Source: Volvox africanus
Lineage: Eukaryota > Chlorophyta > Chlorophyceae > Chlamydomonadales > Volvocaceae
NCBI GenBank assembly: GCA_030268105.1
Contig: BSDZ01000078.1
Coordinates: 620,001 to 684,000 of the forward strand
Direction of reading: 5' to 3'
Length of the DNA: 64,000 nucleotides
Shown here: piece by piece, positions 30,153 through 40,548 of the stretch
Position numbering within the stretch: the stretch's first letter is position 1
Layout of the letters: the number at the start of each line of letters is the position of its first letter
The notes under the pieces: model-generated
Databases searched by the model: none
Told to the model about the DNA's origin: nothing
What the model saw: the letters and a program-made list of their open reading frames with translations, nothing else
Program-made: the position numbers and the translations under genes

Positions 30153-30624
30153 GGAACACTGACCAATATATTCAAATTGCGTGACAATAAACGATGCACA
30201 TAATTCTAAAGCAAGTGTGCAAGCGATTCACACGAATCTAGCACAAGAGTACAAGCAATTCGGTCAGCGCACCGACAGTACTCTTGCAGGCTTCGAGTAG
30301 ATATGGCAGATACGTACTCAGTTGGTCCCTGTAGTCCGCGCGATCAAAGCCTCCAGCTGATTAGAACGCAAGTTGTAAACAGGAGCTACCGCAAGCAGTG
30401 CCGGACCACTAGTTTCGCCTGCAACTCAGAGCGAAGGCTCACTCCACAATTGCAGTAAACTGCAAAGGTATGAAAGCAATCATAATTCGGAAGCTACAGT
30501 ATCTAATACAGCGTGGAAAAGTTCTTCGGCGATAATGTCTAGTGGGCTACGTCACCCATCATCGACAGTCATCCTAGAAAGAACTTACTTCCGATCAAGC
30601 ATCATTAGACAGTCAGGCAACAAA
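30153..30624 (-). other. R6a leader
   Basis: Homologous to the family A leader: an exon-like stretch (PLDIIAEEL..., about 30490-30550) and a second stretch (about 30300-30425) flank a diverged segment at the place of the proposed family A intron. The donor-like GT is not kept here. No intact ORF. Confidence 0.5.
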
Positions 30625-30639
30625 CCTGTCTCAATACCA
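30625..30639 (-). other. Primer-binding site of R6a
   Basis: Minus strand TGGTATTGAGACAGG, one base different from family A (C to T at a CpG). Confidence 0.65.
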
Positions 30640-30643
30640 AATT

Positions 30644-31440
30644 TGTTGTATCCTTCCTTCTTCGATCATGCACTGAGTCTGCGAGTCTGAGTGTTAATTA
30701 CACGTGCATCGTGCTTACGAACAGCAAGACACTTCAGTGCAAGCAACGTGACAGCGGAAGACTTATAGATAAGGAAAGATTCAACTTACAATGATCTTCA
30801 GTTGCAAATTAGAAGTCTGCCGTCAGACCCCACGGGCAGCGTTCATCATACGGTTGGAAATGATATGCTGGAATAGCTCAGGCCTATAATAAATGAGTAA
30901 AGCGTATGTATGGGAATCAGATTGAGTTAAGTACGTGGGTACTTAATCCAAAGTAGCTTCCAGCCGACTTCAGTCTCTAGGCGGCCGTCCTCGCACCTAT
31001 CACGATACTGATGTGCAGTACATATCTCACTGGATTCCGATCTCAAGTGTGAGTACTGTTCTAAATATCGCGTAATTCGTGATGTTAATGGATGCAACGT
31101 ATGCAATATGTGAAGGTCCAAATATCGATATTTGGTTGCCGACCCAACCATCACTATCGTCGTGTTTCCGCATATGAGTGTGGTTCATGATACGAATGAT
31201 GTAATAATATTTGTAATACTATTACGTGATATTTTATGCCATAATGGACTCGTGCATCGATGTCAGCCTTGGGTCAAACATGTTGACCGACAGTGCGATG
31301 TCGCGAATGATAATACAGTATGCTGCATTAGCTAGATATATCCGAATATATCGTGCTAATATGCTCATATCATGTTCAGTCATGCTTAGATGAGTTCAAG
31401 TCTACTTCGACATAAGTGGTGATCGAACCGGCATACAACA
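30644..31440 (-). repeat. LTR C1 (797 bp), shared by R6a and R6b
   Basis: TGTTGTATCC...GGCATACAACA. The primer-binding site is on one side and the polypurine tract of the next unit on the other. Palindromes sit at places homologous to family A but with different bases. Confidence 0.82.
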
Positions 31441-31456
31441 ACTATCCCCCCTCCCG
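31441..31456 (-). other. Polypurine tract of R6b
   Basis: Minus strand GGGAGGGGGGATAGT next to LTR C1, with the ATGCAGCG/CGCTGCAT hairpin adjacent. Confidence 0.75.
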
Positions 31457-31499
31457 TATGCAGCGTCCTCGCTGCATCGTACAGCATGGACTGCAGAGA

Positions 31500-32304
31500 T
31501 CATTGGGTCTGTGTGGCACGTGGACGAGCTTCCTCCTATAGGGGCTTCATTTCTGGCGAGAAATTGCATGTCGGCTTCCAAGACTTATGCTTGCTAGAAT
31601 AACCAGTCCATTTGACCAGGTATTCGTGTACCGCCCGCTTGCAACGGTGTCGACCTACGCGTCGAACCCGATAATCCAGTAAGCATTCCACATCGTAAAA
31701 CTTTTGCTTGCCTGCGATCCAGGTCTCAGGACCGGGGTCCATTACTGCAGGGGCATCAGTGTCATTTGAAAATGGTGCCGTGCCACGATAGGGGCGAATG
31801 AGGGAAACATGAAACGTGGGGTGAATGTTCATGTCAGGGGGTAGGGATAGCTCCCCGGCTACATTTCCTACCATGTGTACAACGGGGTATGGACCGATCC
31901 AGCAAGGTAACAGTTTTCGGGAACCGTCAGTGAGTGAACGTAAATTCTTAGTGCTCAATAAAATCATTTGTCCCACCAAAAATGTTACATCTCGTTTGGA
32001 TTTATTATAATAGTCCGTCGTCCGTTGTTGTGCTGCATCCAAGCATGCCTTCGCGTCTGTCATGCGGCATAGGGACGACTTGGCAAAGGTTTTAGCCGCA
32101 GGGATATTTACTTCCAGCTCTCGCCACACAGGTAGCGCCGGATGGAATCCATTACTCAGGAAGAAAAGGCTTTGACCTGTAGAGTGGTTAACAGCGTTGT
32201 TAAGCGCAAATTCTGCCGAAGTCAGAAACATATCCCAGACGAGGGGTGTACGTCCCGTGAAATTCCGTAGCATGGCGCCTAACGTGTGATTTGTGCGTTC
32301 GGTT
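31500..32304 (-). pseudogene. pol C-terminus of R6b (integrase end and chromodomain)
   Basis: An open frame 31536-32310 covers the integrase C-terminal part (TERTNHTLGAMLRNF...), GPYPVVHMV and the chromodomain (YLVKWTGYSSKHKSW). A TAG at 31536-31538 cuts the last residues, and R6c has the same TAG at 32807-32809. Upstream integrase is deleted: the frame runs straight into LTR C2 at about 32305. Confidence 0.82.
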
Positions 32305-32711
32305 TGTGTGAGTACTATCATAGCACTGTCCTAAATATCGCGTAAACCGTGATATTAATGGATGCAACGTATGCAATATGCAAAGGTCCGAATGTCGATA
32401 TTTGGTTGCCGACCCAACCATCGCAATAGTCGTGTTCCCGCATACGCGTATGGTTTATGATGCGAATGAAGTAATAATATTTAAAATATTATTACGTGAT
32501 ATATTATGCCAATAATGGGTTCACGCGTCGATATCAGCCTTGAGTCAAACATGTTGACTGACAGCACGACCTCGTGAATGATAACGCAGCGTGCTATATT
32601 AGCTAGATATATTCGAATATATCATGCTAATATACTTGTATCATGCTCAATAGTGCTCAGATGGATTGCAGCCTACTTCGGCATAAACGGTGATCAAACC
32701 GGCGTACAACA
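32305..32711 (-). repeat. LTR C2, partial
   Basis: About 407 bp matching the right half of LTR C1 (31045-31440), ending GCGTACAACA, followed by the polypurine tract of R6c (32712 onward). Its left half is lost in the fusion with R6b integrase. Confidence 0.8.
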
Positions 32712-32769
32712 ACTATCCCCCCTCCCGTATGCAGCATCCTTGCTGCATCGTACAGCATCGACTGCAGAG

Positions 32770-34435
32770 ATCAATGGGTCTGTGTGACACGTAGACGAGC
32801 TTCCTCCTATAGGGGCTTCATTTCTGGCGAGAAGTTACGTGTCGGCTCCGAAGAGATGTGCTCGCTAGAATAGCCAGTCCATTTGACCAGGTACTCGTGT
32901 ACCGCCCGCTTGCGTCGATGTTGACCTACACGTCGAACCCGATAATCCAGTAAGCGTTCCACATCGTACACCTTTTGCTTGCCTGCGATCCAGGTCTCAG
33001 GACCGGGGTCCATTACTGCAGGGACATCGGTGTCATTTGGAACGGGTGCCGTGCCACGATAGGGATATATGAAATGTGGGGTGAATGTTCATGTCGGAGG
33101 GTAGTGATAGCTCCATGGCTACATTTCCTACCATGCGTACAACGGAATATGGACCGATCCAGGGACGTACCAATTTTCGAGATCCCTCGGCGAGTGAACA
33201 CAAGTTCTTAGTGCTCAGTAAAACCATTTGTCCCACCGAAAATGTTACGTCTCATTTGAATTTATTATAGTAGTCCTTCGTCCACTGTTGTGCCGTGTCT
33301 AAGCATGCCTGTTGTCGCATTCAAGCCCCGATAATCAATGCACATGCGCAACGTCCCATCTTTCTTACCGACGAACAATATCGATGCAGAATACGGAATG
33401 CAATGTGCTGGGCCAAATCATACCCTTTGTGAGCAGATCCCTCACTTGCCGCTTCACTTCATCCAACTCCAACGGGCTTAACCTGTACATAGGTTGTGAA
33501 ACGGATTGTGCTCGGGCACAAGAGGGATCGTGTGGTCAGCAGGTAACATAGGTGGGAGCCCCGGGATGACAAATGCATCAGTATAGTTTGGCAGAGTGGG
33601 GGCTTCGACCTCAGAATCCTTCACAAGAGACTGCATGGCGGTAGCATTCGGTTGCACCCAAGGCCTCACAAGCAATTCATGGGTGCCTTCCCTTATCATT
33701 TGATATCTCTGTTTTGCACCCTTCAAGCTTGGGTTCTTTATTTCGGCGGACAAACGCCGCTAGAACGAAGTTAACCATAGGCTCCGCAACAGTTCCGCCT
33801 TCCTCTGGTGTGACATCTTGATACAACAGACAAGGTACCTTAGGCGATAGGTTCCCTTTCGCGCAAAGGCCAATTGTAGCGGACTCCATATCAATGCACG
33901 CGCGGTACTGTCGTCATGTCACGGCACCCAATGTCCATGTAGTGCGATCTCCAAAGGACCTTGCAGCACTTATTGGGTCCTAACACACAGAGGGTCTATC
34001 GATAGACTAAAGGTGACTCTGCCCACGATGGGATGCTTACCCCCTTATTTGGGGATAACCTGAACAATCAGACGTCTACGGGGTCGACCCCATCATACTT
34101 ATCCCTTCACCAAGATAAAGTCGTCCATGACACCTGTAACATATGAGTGTTTCGAGTATTCGACCAACAAAGTCGACTTCAAAAGAAATGAAAAGTATTC
34201 AGCTGGGGTCTGCCTCTACATTATCCTAAAGGTTCCAAGCGACCAAACAGTAATAAGTTCATCGCAAGGGACACAACCGGTATTAAGGCATCAGACTAGC
34301 TACCCAAAAGAAACAGAGGGTTCCATCATACAGATATTGCGAGATATGTTAACGATAAATTTGAATCGGCACGTATACCGTGTATCTTCGTCAGAAAACG
34401 TTTCAGTGTCAATGCTGGTCCGTTGCCTCAGCAAT
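32770..34435 (-). pseudogene. pol remnants of R6c
   Basis: Chromodomain and integrase end (32807-33300), then a jump at about 33309 to RT and the protease-RT linker (33310-33960, nearly identical to 27120-27950), then a heavily decayed protease and pol N-terminus (33960-34435). Traces of the protease (GRILETL...DDFILV) read across two frames near 34090-34180. It ends at gcaat (34431-34435), the target duplication of R11. Confidence 0.75.
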
Positions 34436-34444
34436 TGTTGTGTG

Positions 34445-35277
34445 TGTTGTGCTACGGTTCGTTTCCCGCAGATGCGTAGGTCGATGCGACCCTACAAGGC
34501 GAAGTGTTATCTTGATGAACGCATGAATGATTATTGCATATGAATGAACCTGCATGATATAGATGTATTCGCATACATTTATATATGCATTTGGCATGTT
34601 ATCATTATCCATCGCGACATCGCATCATGGCAAATCCGCCTAGCATGCATGAAATACCGAATCATTGAAGTGCGCATTATGCTGGTGCTATGAAACGATA
34701 AGTAATATTATTTGATATAATATAACTTCATTACAGCACACGTTGAGAGCGCCGCACTCGTCACGATACATGCCTTGCAACCGAATATCGTTATTCGGAC
34801 CCTTGCATCATGCAAATGCCGGAAAGGCTTATACGTTGTTATGCTTGGACATCGCCTATATGCAGTAGGGTTGTCACACTTAGGATCGGCTTCCTAGTGT
34901 GAATCGTACGGCATTGCGATGCTGCGATTATAACAGATGCGAGGACGGCTAAGTAAGAGAAGACATTCGATACCGGAGAACACTCGTGTGTTCTACATTA
35001 TTATTGCTATACGCTATTCTACTTAGCCCGAGCTAAGCCTAAACTTCGCTATTCACCGCTGCGTGATGATTGCTTGCTTCCGGCGCTGACGGCGATCACG
35101 TCCATTGCACCGCTTCGATCTGTAAGACTGTAAGTTATATCTCTTCTTGTTTGAAGTCTTCCGCTGTCTCTGTTTGCTCGCGCTTGTCTTGCTGTACTTG
35201 CAAGTGCTCGTGCATTGGTGTCGCAAGCCTTCAGACGCGCAGATACTTATGAGCAAACACGAAGGAGAGGTACAACA
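34445..35277 (+). repeat. 5' LTR of R7 (833 bp)
   Basis: TGTTGTGCTACGG...GAGGTACAACA, preceded by gtgtg. It pairs with 55087-55919. Confidence 0.92.
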
Positions 35278-35280
35278 AAT

Positions 35281-35295
35281 TGGTATCGAGACAGG
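35281..35295 (+). other. Primer-binding site of R7a
   Basis: TGGTATCGAGACAGG, three nucleotides after the LTR. Confidence 0.75.
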
Positions 35296-35344
35296 TTCGT
35301 TGCCTAACTGTCTCTCTTTGTCTAATCGGAAGTAGGCTCTTTCT

Positions 35345-35503
35345 ATGGCGAGTTCCAGCGACGAACCACGAGGACCGCTAGATACTTTTGCCGAAGACCT
35401 AGGCCGCGCCGTTTTGGACGCCGCCGCTTCCGGTTTGTAATTGTTTAATTGCTTTTACTTAGATTGTTGCACTTGTTGTGTAAGTGTACGCTCTGAGTCG
35501 CAG
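35345..35503 (+). other. gag leader: exon-like ORF (35345-35432) and possible intron (35433-35503)
   Basis: ATG at 35345 opens MASSSDEPRGPLDTFAEDLG..., which stops within the putative intron. Intron ends GTTTGT/TCGCAG, 71 nt, T-rich. Splicing gives ...AAAS-G-NLSAPALLAAATETGF... in phase, open to 35778, overlapping the gag ATG at 35744 in another frame. Confidence 0.42.
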
Positions 35504-35743
35504 GTAATCTCAGTGCACCGGCATTGCTTGCCGCGGCAACTGAGACCGGCTTTCGTCCGGACCATTTGGCGACTCTCATTGCCCAAACTACGGAGATCAG
35601 GACTCAGCTGGGCAAGTACTTGCTGAGTTTACTGGATCTTCTCAAGAGTACTGTCGGTAGGCTCACCGAATCACTTTGTACTCTTGCCTTTGCGATAGAA
35701 GTCGGCTTCTATTACGCAAACCTAGGGTATCGCTTCGTGCTCC

Positions 35744-36979
35744 ATGTCCGTGGAACACGACGATACGCCGCACACTAGCCTAGCTAGCCAACCCGATTTT
35801 GTTGTGGCTGCTAGAGCTCCGGATAGGGGTCTTGAGACTGTTGGCACGCGAGCCACTCAAGATCCCCTTTTCCTTCAGACCCCTGCTCACTTAATTGTGC
35901 CGCATTCAGCAGTTAACACCAATATGGACAACACTGCTGGACCAAGGGTTCTGCCATTACCTCAAGCTCGAGGGCATGATGACATCCCTGAGGTGATGAG
36001 ATTGTCAATTCCTGTTCCTAGGCTCAATATCTCGCTAACTGAAAAGACAGCAGGACATAGCATAGCCGATGCAACTCATGCATACGTGCGTGACGCTAAA
36101 AAGTACCTCCAGGCTGTTCATGGTGGAGATAATGATGGTATCAGGTGTCTCTTCGTTGGTAACACCCTCGAGGGCTCAGCGAAGGACTGGTATCGCGAAT
36201 GGACCACCGCCCGGGGCGACTATACTTTTGACGAGATGATCGCCGCTTTGCTCACACGGTTCGCTACTGAGGTTCAAGCACGTGATGTGGAGGCTCGTAA
36301 GGTTTTGGCAGCCTGTAGCTACCACATGCGTCGGGGTGAAAATGTACCTGCGTACCAGTCACGCTTCGAAGCACTAGTGACCCCCATTGCTGATCTCACC
36401 GAAACCGAGCGTGTCTTTTGGTTTAAGTGAGGCCTGACGAAACTTTTGGCTAAATGGTGCGCTACTGACTTGGCTGGGGTGCCGATCAAGTCGTATGATG
36501 CCTTGGTCACTTTTGCTAAGGGTACGGAGATACGACTCCTTGCCGGTGAGGAAGAAGTCAAGTCTGTCCCTCGTGCAAATGCCGTGCAAGTGCAGGATCC
36601 GCTTGGGGAAGCTGTAGCTCTCGACCAGGAACTCGGAGCGACCCACCCCACGCCTACTGCCGCAACGCGACGCAGCAACCGGCAACGCAAGGCACGCGGG
36701 GGCGCTACCTCAGGTGTCCACGGGTCAGGAGGAGCAGGTCCGAGCTCGGACCCAGCTAAGAGCAGGAAGCGTGGTGGTGCGCCGTCGTTGGCAGCCGCAC
36801 AGCACTCTGACCCCAATGCGAAGCGGTTTCGCACGGATGACTCGTTTATGCCAAAATGGAATTGCAATCGTTCCGAGTTCGAACGTCAGAAAGCAGCCAA
36901 TGTTTGTCTATGGTGTGCGGAGAGTCATCCTACGAAGGATTGCCCGTTACTGCCACCGTTTGTACCTCAGCCAAAATAG
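35744..36979 (+). pseudogene. gag: gag of R7a with one internal stop
   Basis: ATG 35744 (MSVEHDDTPHTSLASQPDF). Full-length frame of 411 codons to UAG 36977-36979, interrupted only by TGA at 36428-36430, where other copies have CGA or CGG (a CpG transition in the first case). Capsid, basic linker and knuckle CLWC-x3-H-x4-C are all present. Confidence 0.9.
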
Positions 36980-37018
36980 GGGCTTGCCCGGGTTCCTGTG
37001 GAGGGGGCACCACCCGGG
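36977..37018 (+). promoter_or_regulatory. gag-pol UAG with hairpin (R7a)
   Basis: UAG 36977-36979, spacer GGGCUUG, arm CCCGGGU (36987-36993), 18-nt loop, arm ACCCGGG (37012-37018). An inner CCU/AGG pairing is possible in the loop. Confidence 0.65.
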
Positions 37019-40000
37019 ATTTCTGAACTAACGCGTGGTCGGTGGTCATCCTTACGGCCAGCCATGAAGGCATTGTTGCCTTGCGTACTTGGACACATCG
37101 AGCGAGTCATTGCACGACGCATCACGCTTGACGGACGCACGGGACTTCTCTGCTTCGATCCGTTGTGTAATTTGTTTACACCTCGCCGTCCCCTGTCATC
37201 TATCGATCTGTCTAACCACATGGTCTTGTTCACCCCCTCGTCTCTGCGTGAGATGTCGGAACAGTTGGCCGTTTACAGGAGATGTAGGCGTCAATATCCA
37301 GGCACCGCCGCATGTGTATTACTCCCCGCTTTCTGTCGGCGCAAGGCAGAGGCATCGTTAAGGGGTATGCGGTGTGTCCACCGGTTCGAGCCGGGCACCG
37401 TTTTGTTTAACGGTGTGGATCGGGAGGGTATGCTGGCTCCGTGGCCAGGAACATCCTACTCGGTTGACGTTTGGTACGAAGCTCCTGATGAGGGTGCCGT
37501 AGGTTATGGACCCACCCTAAGTGCACTAACGTTATCTGCTGGGCAGTCGCTCGTAGATAACCGTGTCTCAGTGGTTCAGATCGGTTTGAATGGCCGTACT
37601 CTGAAGGCACTTGTTGACACCGGTGCCAGCGACGACTTCATCTCTGTCGCAGAGGTGAATGCGCTGGGGTTGACCCCAGAGTCGTCTGATTGTCCACAGG
37701 TTACCCTTGCTGACGGGGGTAAGCATCCCATCGTGGGCAGGATTACCCTTAGCCTATCAATAGGCCCTTTGCGTGTTGTGACCTGGCCGTACGTGCTGCA
37801 GGGCTTAGCAGAGACTGCACCGTACTTAATGGGGTCTTCGACATTACGGCAGTACCACGCATGCGCATCGACATGGAGACCGCAACCCTGCATATGTGCA
37901 AGGGTACTCTGTCGATTAAGGTACCTTTCCTGTCGTTCGAACATGTCACACCAAAGGAGGGCGAAGCTGAGGCGGTGCCTATGGTTAATTTCGCTGTGAC
38001 CGCAATGGCCGCGTGAGCAGAACCGGAGCTAGTCGGGCGTAAGGAAGCCGTCCGTTTGTTACGGAAGGGTGCCCACGGACTGCTTTTGAGGCCGCGGGTG
38101 GGCTGTTGTGCCACCACCGCGCAGATTTCTGTGGATCCTGAGGTTGAGGCCCTACTGTCGCAGTATGAGGACGTCTTTAAAGATATCCCTGGCCTACCAC
38201 CTATGCGTCCTGTTGATCACACAATCCCTCTCATGCCTGGAGCGCAGCCTACGGCCCGGCCAATGTACAGGTTGAGTCGATTGGAGCTGGACGAGGTAAA
38301 GCGCCAGGTGACGGATTTGCTCGCGAAGGGTATGATACGCCCCAGCACATCCCCGTATTCTGCACCGATTTTGTTTGTCGGTAAGAAGGATGGGACCTTG
38401 CGCATGTGCATCGATTACCGGGGGTTGAATGCGAGTATGGTGAAAAATCGCTACCCTTTGCCACGCGTTGACGACCTGTTGGATAAGCTGAAGGGCTCGG
38501 CTTATTTTTCCTCGATTGACTTGCAACAGGGGTATAATCAGATCCGCATCGCTGCCTCTGATATTCCGAAAACCGCTTTTCGGACGCCCTTCGGTCATTT
38601 CGAGTATACGGTCCTATCGTTTGGTTTGACTAATGCCCCTGCGACGTTTCAGGCGGTTATGGACCGAATGTTTAGGCCGTTTATCGACAGGTTCGTTGTT
38701 TGCTACCTGGATGACATCTTGGTTTATTCTAAGACGCGTGAGGAGCACTTGGAGCATCTTCGGCTTGTGCTCGACGTTATGAGGCGGGAGCAATTGTTTG
38801 CTAAACGCGCCAAATGCTTTTGGGTGCAGCCTCAGGTGGAATATTTAGGCCACATTGTGTCGGCCACTGGTGTGAAGATGGACCCGCGGAAGGTTGCCGT
38901 GGTTCGCGATTGGCCCGCGCTTCAGAACCTCACGGAGCTGCGTAAGTTCCTTGGCTTGACCAATTATTTCCGAAAGTTCATTGAAAAATATTCCATCATT
39001 GCGGCCCCGCTTACTAACTTAACTCGCAAAGGCGTTTTCGTTTCGCTCGAGTCGTGGACGTCGCAATGCCAGCGGGCATTCGAAGAGCTCAAGCGAATCA
39101 TTGCCGAAGATGTCACCCTTGCATTCCCTGACTACTCGTTGCCGTTTCGTGTTGAGGTAGTGTCTGATGCCTCAGTATTTGGAAGCGGCGCTGTATTGTT
39201 ACAGGAAGGGCGACCGATTGCCTTCACGAGTAAGAAATTTTCTGGTGCGGAGATTCACTACACCACCGGGGAACAGGAGCTTCTGGCAGTGCTGCATGCT
39301 TTAAAGGAATGGTGCTGTTACCTCGAGGGACGCCCATTTACTTTAAAGACTGACCAAAAGCCCCTAACGTTTTTGCAAAGCGTTCCGACGTTGAACCGCA
39401 GGCAGGCTAGGTGGATGGAATACCTAGCTAGGTTCGACTGCACCTGGGAGTACATTGCCGGTAAACTTAATATTGCCGATGCTCTCAGTCGACATCCGTC
39501 GCTACACGCTGCAATTTTAGCAGCGCCCGTCGTGCGACCGCATAACGAGGAGGTGCCGATCGCGACGGACCTCACAGAGCGGTTGAAGGTGGCCTACAAC
39601 GCAGATGCCTGGTTCTCAGAGCCGGCTAATGTAGAAAACCTTCGCAAGCAGAATGGCCTTTGGCTACGGACGGAGGGTGCAGCTACGCAAATTGTCGTTC
39701 CGAACGACGACGCGCTACGCTACGACATCCTTGCGCGGTTCCACGAGGACCCGTTAGCAGGACACCCTGGTAGCAAGCGGTTGGTCGAGTTGGTGCAACG
39801 TTCCTTTTGGTGGCCTCATTTGGCTAACGATGCGGCGAACTTCGTACAGACATGCAGTCTGTGCCAGCGCAATAAGGCTTTGTCCGGTAAGGGTCATGGG
39901 TTGTTGCAACCGTTGCCTGTCCCAGATGCGCCTTGGGAAAGTGTTTCCATGGACTTTGTAGTCGCGCTGCCCAAAACTGAGGGGGGGATATGATGCGGTG

Positions 40001-40369
40001 TTCGTAATGGTCGATCGCCTGACTAAGATGGTCCACCTAGCACCATGCACATCGTCCTGCACGGCTGAACAAACCGCACGCTTGTTTTTCGACAATGTGG
40101 TTCGGTTACAGGGGGTTCCCAAAAATGTGATCTCAGACCGCGGTGGGCAGTTCACGTCTAAGTTTTGGGAAGCGCTCTGCAAGCTAGTTGGCATGCGTGT
40201 CAACCTGAGCACAGCGTACCACCCGCAGACTGATGGTCAAACCGAACGCACAAACCGCACGTTGGGTGATATGTTGTGCAATTATGCTGGTCGCACACCA
40301 CTCGTTTGGGATACATATTTGACTGCGGCGGAATTCGCGCTTAACAACGCTGTTAACCGCTCTACAGAC

Positions 40370-40459
40370 TGTTGGAATGTGAGCAACACTCATATACGAA
40401 AGAATGTCAGAGCAAGTAATACGGCCCACGAGGGGCCGGGCGCTATGCTGACTACAACA
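40370..40459 (+). repeat. 5' terminal region (LTR-like, 90 bp) of R8
   Basis: From TGTTGGAATGTGAGC to CTACAACA, directly before the primer-binding site. It does not align with the 3' LTR beyond TGTTGGAAT. The boundary at 40459 is inferred from the ACAACA end and the following primer-binding site. Confidence 0.5.
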
Positions 40460-40472
40460 GGTTATGAGCCCC
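40460..40472 (+). other. Primer-binding site of R8 (half-tRNA type)
   Basis: GGTTATGAGCCCC is complementary to GGGGCTCATAACC, the anticodon stem-loop of a Met (CAU) tRNA, rather than to its 3' end. Cleaved initiator tRNA halves are known primers for Drosophila copia and yeast Ty5. Confidence 0.6.
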
Positions 40473-40548
40473 GCGCAACGGCGCGTCTAGGTGAATCCTG
40501 ATTATCCAAAAAGTCGGCCGCACGAGGTGGTAGCGACGATAGGACAGG

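Noticed and set aside
34127..34543. Plus-strand ORF of 138 codons across the R6c/R7 boundary
   Set aside because: It spans the R11 stub and the R7 LTR start, so it is a chance frame over an insertion junction; the minus strand there carries decayed protease.
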